Position numbers and translations under genes: made by a program
In this document: piece by piece, positions 59,354 to 64,000 of the stretch
Layout of the letters: each line of letters begins with the position of its first letter
Numbering within the stretch: the first letter of the stretch is position 1
Assembly: GCA_014058105.1 (NCBI GenBank)
Contig: JACGCM010002238.1
Coordinates: 1,550,001-1,614,000 of the forward strand
Direction: 5' to 3'
Length of the DNA stretch: 64,000 nt
Source: Kingdonia uniflora
Taxonomy: Eukaryota; Streptophyta; Magnoliopsida; Ranunculales; Circaeasteraceae
The notes under the pieces: generated by a model
The model's database searches: none
The model's input: the letters and a program-made list of their open reading frames with translations, nothing else
Told to the model about the DNA's origin: nothing

Positions 59354-59492
59354 TGGCCATTGCAGTAAGTGGCCAAAGGTGGAGAGTTAATACAGCTACA
59401 AATGAGCATGACTGTCATGAGTGGCAGGTGACTAGACTTCCATGTGTACATGTTGTTAGTGTTATATTCCCTCATAACTAGCCATTGGTTGA
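59354..59492 (+). pseudogene. MULE transposase SWIM zinc-finger exon
   Basis: Continues the exon cut at 27698. The frame reads AIAVSGQRWRVNTATNEHD, then CHEWQVTRLPCVHVVSVIF, a SWIM-type zinc finger (C..CxH spacing with WQ and PCVH) that closes MURA-type transposases. A TAG replaces an expected Trp codon at 59479-59481. The exon ends at a GTAAGT donor (59493). Confidence 0.82.
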
Positions 59493-59582
59493 GTAAGTAT
59501 ATATTTTTAGTTGTTAGTATTTTTTGTTTGATTTAACTTTTAGTTTCCATGATATTGAATGTTCTCAAATATAGTTTTGTAG

Positions 59583-60280
59583 CCAACTGCCATAAAGTTT
59601 CAGCATATGTGGAAACTTACAAAGAAGCTATATTACCTGCAGTTGATCAGCCAGAGTCGGCAACGGTAAGTAGTGGGTTGTTTTTAATTACTTAATACTT
59701 ATTTAAGTAGTGATTTGTAATAGTTATATTTTTTTTTTCTATTGCCACCTTCTTTAATAAGAGGAGCTGGAAGGCCTAGAAAGGTGAGGATACATGATCG
59801 AAATGAAAAAATGAAACAAAAAAGGTCTGGTAAGTGTGGACACTTTGGCCGCAACAAAAAACATGCAAAGGTCCTCTTGTACCACCAATGGTTAGAGTTC
59901 CTAGACAAACAATGAGGGTTGGTACACATCTTAGTAGAGCACTTCATAGGAGCCAAAATGGCCTGCCACCTGCAAATCCAAGGCCCACTCAAGCACTAAG
60001 GCTTAATACAGCCCCAAGGCCCACTCAAGCACTAAGGGCCACTCAAGCTTCAAAGCTCAATGTAGCTCCAAGGCCCACTCAAGTAGTAAGGCCTAATGTA
60101 GCTCCAAGGTCCACTCAAGTACCAAGGTTCAATGCAGCTTTAAATCCCATTGCAGCTCTAAGGCCTACTCAAACACCAAGGCCCAATACAGCACCAAGGC
60201 CCACTCAAGCACCAAAGGCATCGACCTCCAACCCTTACAAGAAAACATTTCAACCTCAAACAAGGGTTTGGAAAGCATAA
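59583..60280 (+). pseudogene. MULE transposase C-terminal exons with Pro-Arg-Pro-Thr-Gln repeats
   Basis: Exon 59583-59665 (SAYVETYKEAILPAVDQPES) is flanked by a TTTTGTAG acceptor and a GTAAGT donor. A further exon from about 59758 carries GRPRKVRIHDRNEK and a zinc-knuckle-like KCGHFGRNKK. A one-base frameshift near 59850 leads into the open frame 59834-60280, where the unit APRPTQA and variants recur about eight times before the stop. Gly-Arg-Pro plus a CCHC knuckle is the normal end of MURA-type proteins. The repeat tail looks like a local expansion. Confidence 0.75.
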
Positions 60281-61149
60281 CTAATAGACTACATTATGTA
60301 ATGTATAGTTTTTTGTGATTACTGTAACGTTTTGGATGGTTATTTTTGGACATCTCTTATGGATGGTTAGTTATGGATGAATGTACAAGTGTGATGATGA
60401 AGTGGAGAAGGATTTTAATGTGAAATGTTGCTTTTGTTCTATATTATCTTTTTTAGGTTTTAACTTTTGTACATGTAATGGTATTGTCTGCATATTGTTG
60501 TTCATATTATTATTTTCAATTTTTATCAGGTTTTCACTTATGCATGTTTTAGAGAATGCTTTACATGGTTTATCTTGTCTGCATAATTTTTCTTTACAGA
60601 TAGTGATTGTAAAAGATTCTGGAAGTAGCTACATTGCATTGATGATACATGTACTAATATTTCTCTGATATTTTTCTTTAAAATAATGTGTTAGAATGTC
60701 CCTATATTGTCCTTCTAATGTCCATCCAAACTACATTGTATAGTATAAAATGTAATAGACGTTATTTTTTTATTTTAATTTTTTGTCTAATGACCACTTA
60801 AGCTGCATTAAACAATTTGATAGTTTAGGCTAGTTGTTGAATTTTATGGCCACTAGCTAATGCCCATTTTTACTATTTAAAACTAGAAATATTAAAATAC
60901 TAAAACCTTTAAAACTACCCAATTTCTTAAACAACACCACTATTAAACAACATCAACCACAACAACAAACAACACCACAAACATTTTTGACCATGCTCGA
61001 ACAGAAAAAAAAAAAAAAAAAAACACCGACAACAAACTCCTGCATTAGAGCTCTTCTAGATCATACATGTATAAACCCCACCACCCGACTTACCCCCACC
61101 ACCACCCTTCTTACCTCCGTTACCCTTCATCATCATCATCATCATCATC

Positions 61150-61181
<32 letters not shown>

Positions 61182-61974
61182 CTTCTTCTTCTTCTTCTTT
61201 TTCTTCTTTTTCTAACTCAGGCTGCCCCTCTTCCATCTCCAACTCCCTTTCAATTGCACAACCATATGCTTAACATTCCTCCCACTACATCCTCTCCAAT
61301 TCTTCTTTGGTATAATCATCCCACTCACTAGGATTGTCATCTTTGTGGCAGTTATTATACCCCATCACCGCTGCAGATGACTCAGACTCTAACCCCATTA
61401 TTGAGAGGAAAAAAAAATTGAAAGATTTTTTTAGTCTTTGTTTTTTGATGGAGAAAACTAAATAGCATTAGGGGATTTATATAGGGAGGTGGCTTGATCA
61501 TAGTGTAGTCAAGCTGTCATTAATGGGCATTGGAGACTTAAACTCCCAAATCAAGATAGTGGAGGTGGTTGGGGAGGTAGGAGTTTGGGGCAAGGAGTTG
61601 GGAAGAATAGGGCATGGTTTATGGGGTGCTAGAGCCTTTAAACTTGTACATGACTGCACATTATCAATAACACACACATAATACCAAATGATATATAAAA
61701 ACTTGTTCAGGGAAGCTTGTTCACTATTTCAAAACCAAATGACATAAACTTTATAGAGAATAATGATAAAACATTTAAATTAAAGTACAAAATCCAATTC
61801 ATCCCATACTAGATTTTCCCTTAAATTTTTTACAAAATTCATCCAAGTTCATTTTCACACTCATTTTGATCTTCAAGTTTATATTCTTCTTAGCTTCTTC
61901 AGTCCTCTTCTCAGCTTTAGCCATGTACTCCATAAGCTATATGAAGTTCTTACAGAAGTTATTGATCTGTGATT
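60281..61974. other. MULE interior without a recognisable gene; microsatellites
   Basis: AT-rich. Contains an A18-type run at about 61005-61022, (CAT)n at about 61127-61149 and (CTT)n at about 61152-61208. ORFs across these runs (poly-Ser or poly-Leu) follow from the repeats and are not called. Confidence 0.5.
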
Positions 61975-62375
61975 TTAAAAACTTTTGACCCTTAGTCTTC
62001 TCAGTATAAAATGTACATTCATTTGAGACTCACATAATTTAGGGCAATCTGCCATTATCCAAGGGAACTCCTTCCACCAATGATCATGCTCGCCATAGCA
62101 AAAACAACCACTTCTAAAAGGTTTACTTGATTGCCCAATTGCTTCTGATAGCCATTGAAAAGAACCATATGTATGAATATGACATTTCAAATATTTTCTA
62201 TTAGGGTTAGCTAGTATTTATTACACTTTCAATCTCATGATCCCATTGTAGTTTGGGGTTTTTGAGGGACTATAAAGCCATAGGCAAGACTCTACTCTAG
62301 TATGGGATTCTTGTTCACAGAATGGGCAAACATGTAACATAATTTATTTTACAATTAACTTTTGAATCCTAAATA
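61975..62375 (-). pseudogene. zf-GRF-like small zinc-finger gene inside the MULE
   Basis: The minus strand reads CPFC near 62330, then after two stops ANPNRKYLKCHIH and GSFQWLSEA near 62180, fitting the GRF zinc finger (C-x-C, then NPxRxYxxC and FxW). The open frame 62190-61975 continues with CFCYGEHDHWWKEFPW and a short helical tail downstream. An ATG with a donor-like end (ATGAAGTCTGAG then GTAACT) near 62600 could be its first exon. Small GRF proteins are common in plant genomes. Whether this one belongs to the MULE or was captured is not known. Confidence 0.45.
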
Positions 62376-62710
62376 ATTAAATTTGGTAAACTATACCCTC
62401 TATATATTTACCTGTAATTAATCTCTAGACTCAAAAGCTTTAAAGCAGCTTTAATGTTAAAACCATAGATTTCCCATAAATTCCATATACCTAAACCACA
62501 AAATTCACATAAATCTCATACACCAAAACCCAATTAACAACACAACAACACAAATGATAATAAGAGGCAGATAGAGAAAGAAAGTTACCTCAGACTTCAT
62601 GCCACCTCCTATCGCGTACAAGGATTATAGAGATTTTAAATTATGAGTAAGAGAGAGAAAATAAAAGAAGAAGATATATAATCGTTGGGAGGAGGAGGAT
62701 GACCGTTGAG

Positions 62711-62973
62711 AGGTGATGTGGAGTAGTGATGTAGAGGTATGCTAAGGTGGAGTGATGAGATTGAAAGAGAAGATTTTTCCTTTGATTTTATAGGTTTTAA
62801 AGAATCACGTGATGTTCACGTGAGGGAAAAAAAAGGGTAAGATGGAGTAGTAACTGGGTCAAGGTGTTCTGACCTACAATCGACACTAATTTGGGGTCTA
62901 GAACTGTATATGCAAGGAAGTTGGGGTCTAAAGAAGAATTTAAGATTTCTACTGGGTCCAAAGTTAAAATTTT
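62711..62973 (-). repeat. MULE right terminal inverted repeat
   Basis: Reverse complement of the left TIR, with shared blocks listed there. The outermost shared bases are about AATTTT, then AACTT or GACTT. The flanks just outside do not show a convincing 9-bp duplication. Confidence 0.87.
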
Positions 62974-63297
62974 CTTACTAGATTCAATACCAAGTATCAT
63001 AACTCACCATTATAGTCGGTGCATTAGTCCAATACATGAAAGTCACATAACTATTGTGGAAGTCCCCTACTCCAGAATAAGTCTTATATTAATTATAGCA
63101 CCACTGATGCATTGATCCATCTGTTAAGAAAGTGAAATATCTTAGTAATATACATATGCCAATTTGCATCTCCCTATAATTGATGTAACACTCGTAATGA
63201 CAAAATTCTTATGCAATCTCGTAACACCTCGATGCGACTAAGTTAATACATTTTCCAAAAGTGTAATAGCTTTTAAAAATATTAAATAATAAATATA
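62974..63297. other. Host DNA between the MULE and the MITE
   Basis: No ORF or repeat recognised. It ends in TAAATATA, the target duplication of the next element. Confidence 0.5.
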
Positions 63298-63910
63298 GGG
63301 AAATTAGCTTCTAGACCCTACATAATGATCACGAATTTGTCTAACCCCTCTTGGTTGTCTATTTTAGCTTTCAGACCTTAAAATTTACCAATTCTTTAAA
63401 AACACCAAATTTACACTTTATGCTTCGTCTTCCACCAACATTCTCAAAACTACTCATCCGCATCCGAATACCATTAGAAGGTGGGGTTTATTGTTGGTTA
63501 GGAGGAGATGAAGAAATTATTGTATAATAGTAAAAGGGGTTTGTAGTTATGAACTAAAAACTATTATCAAGTATAATTCTAGAGTAAGAAACAAATTTTT
63601 TTGGGAGAAAGAGGTTGATAATAGTTAATTTTGGTTTGGAGATGGGTGATTTATAAATAGGGATGAGCAATTTTGAGGGAAGAGTAATTTTGGGCTGGGA
63701 TGAATAGTTTTGAGAGTAGTGGTTTAGGTGTAAGTAGGCTTTTATTGGGGAATAGTGGTTTTGAATTGTTAGTAGAGGGTATTCTAGGCGGTTTATATGA
63801 TTTTTTTTAAAAAATTTAGGGCTTTTTTCGGATCCAAAATTTAAAAAGGACAATAAGGAGGGTTAGACCAATTTATGGACATTATCTAGGGCCTCAAAGC
63901 TAATTTGCCC
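63298..63910. mobile_element. Mutator-type MITE (613 bp)
   Basis: The left end GGGAAATTAGCTTCTAGACC and the reverse complement of the right end, GGGCAAATTAGCTTTGAGGC, form inverted repeats extending for more than 50 bp (CTACATAATG with CTAGATAATG; TTGTCTAACCCCTC with TTGGTCTAACCCTCC). The flanks are ATAAATATA and TTAAATATA, a 9-bp duplication with one mismatch, which is the Mutator length. No transposase is encoded. The TIR phrase AAATTAGCTTCTAGACC also resembles AAATTAGCTTTTAGACC in the large MULE at 24606. Confidence 0.8.
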
Positions 63911-63919
63911 TTAAATATA

Positions 63920-64000
63920 TGGCATACAACCTCACATACAACACCATTTAGTTAACTGATGACATTGTAATTAACGAAAATATGTTAGTAATTAGTATAA
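63920..64000. other. Host DNA at the window end
   Basis: Eighty AT-rich bases in which nothing is recognised. Confidence 0.5.

Larger units (their letters stand above)
24572..62973 (+). mobile_element. Mutator-like element (MULE) interrupted by a CACTA element
   Basis: Long terminal inverted repeats of about 265 bp (24572-24838 and 62711-62973) enclose a MULE transposase gene in two halves (25600-27698 and 59354-60280), plus a small zinc-finger gene on the minus strand. Taking out the CACTA insertion (27699-59353) leaves a MULE of about 6.7 kb, a usual size. A clean 9-bp target duplication was not found, so the exact end bases are uncertain by a few positions. Confidence 0.85.

Noticed and set aside
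60381..60668. 95-codon plus-strand ORF rich in Phe, Leu, Ile and Cys, membrane-like
   Set aside because: AT-rich sequence gives hydrophobic frames by chance. No domain, no splice context, and it lies in a MULE interior.
61067..61331. Poly-Ser and poly-Leu ORFs
   Set aside because: They are translations of (CAT)n and (CTT)n microsatellites in different frames.
1..64000. tRNA, rRNA or snRNA genes
   Set aside because: No tRNA-like A/B box pair with a foldable cloverleaf was noticed. The tRNA-related words found are LTR primer binding sites.

Overview
This window looks like a repeat-dense plant (probably eudicot) nuclear region. It is AT-rich with spliced genes. The only host gene in normal reading condition is the 3' part of a La-related protein 6 (LARP6) gene at 611-1778. 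Almost everything else is transposable elements, mostly decayed and inserted into one another.

Layout. 1-2140: last exons and downstream region of LARP6. 2164-4520: host DNA carrying a hAT-type MITE (3578-4373, 8-bp target duplication). 4521-9033: broken Ty1/copia element 'Copia-A' with a 5'-truncated left LTR. 9034-10804: host DNA. 10805-24162: very decayed Ty1/copia element 'Copia-B' (protein fragments resemble the Ale/Retrofit lineage; target duplication ATTAG). It is split inside gag by a Ty3/gypsy element 'Gypsy-C' (13881-19631, target duplication ATAGG). 24163-24571: host DNA that is a diverged duplicate of the sequence around the hAT MITE. 24572-62973: a Mutator-like element (MULE) with terminal inverted repeats of about 265 bp.

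The MULE is a four-level nest. Its transposase gene is cut in the SWIM zinc-finger exon by a CACTA element (27699-59353). The CACTA element shows no transposase of its own but carries an exon of an F-box/kelch gene (31299-31880) and a probable fragment of a second F-box gene (about 29365-29640). The CACTA element is split by a Tat-type Ty3/gypsy element on the minus strand, 'Tat-A' (31926-57705, LTRs both 618 bp, target duplication CCACT). Tat-A is split by a second Tat element, 'Tat-B' (about 42091-54196), which kept its 3' LTR but lost its 5' LTR. Both Tat elements carry a plus-strand, antisense, multi-exon coiled-coil ORF between integrase and 3' LTR, and each has its own tandem array at the same position. 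62974-64000: host DNA with a 613-bp Mutator-type MITE (63298-63910).

The order of insertion follows from the nesting: host, then MULE, CACTA, Tat-A, Tat-B on the right; host, then Copia-B, Gypsy-C on the left. Reading-frame decay agrees for the Tat pair, since Tat-B has longer open frames than Tat-A. All family names rest on motifs and structure read by eye, with no database search.
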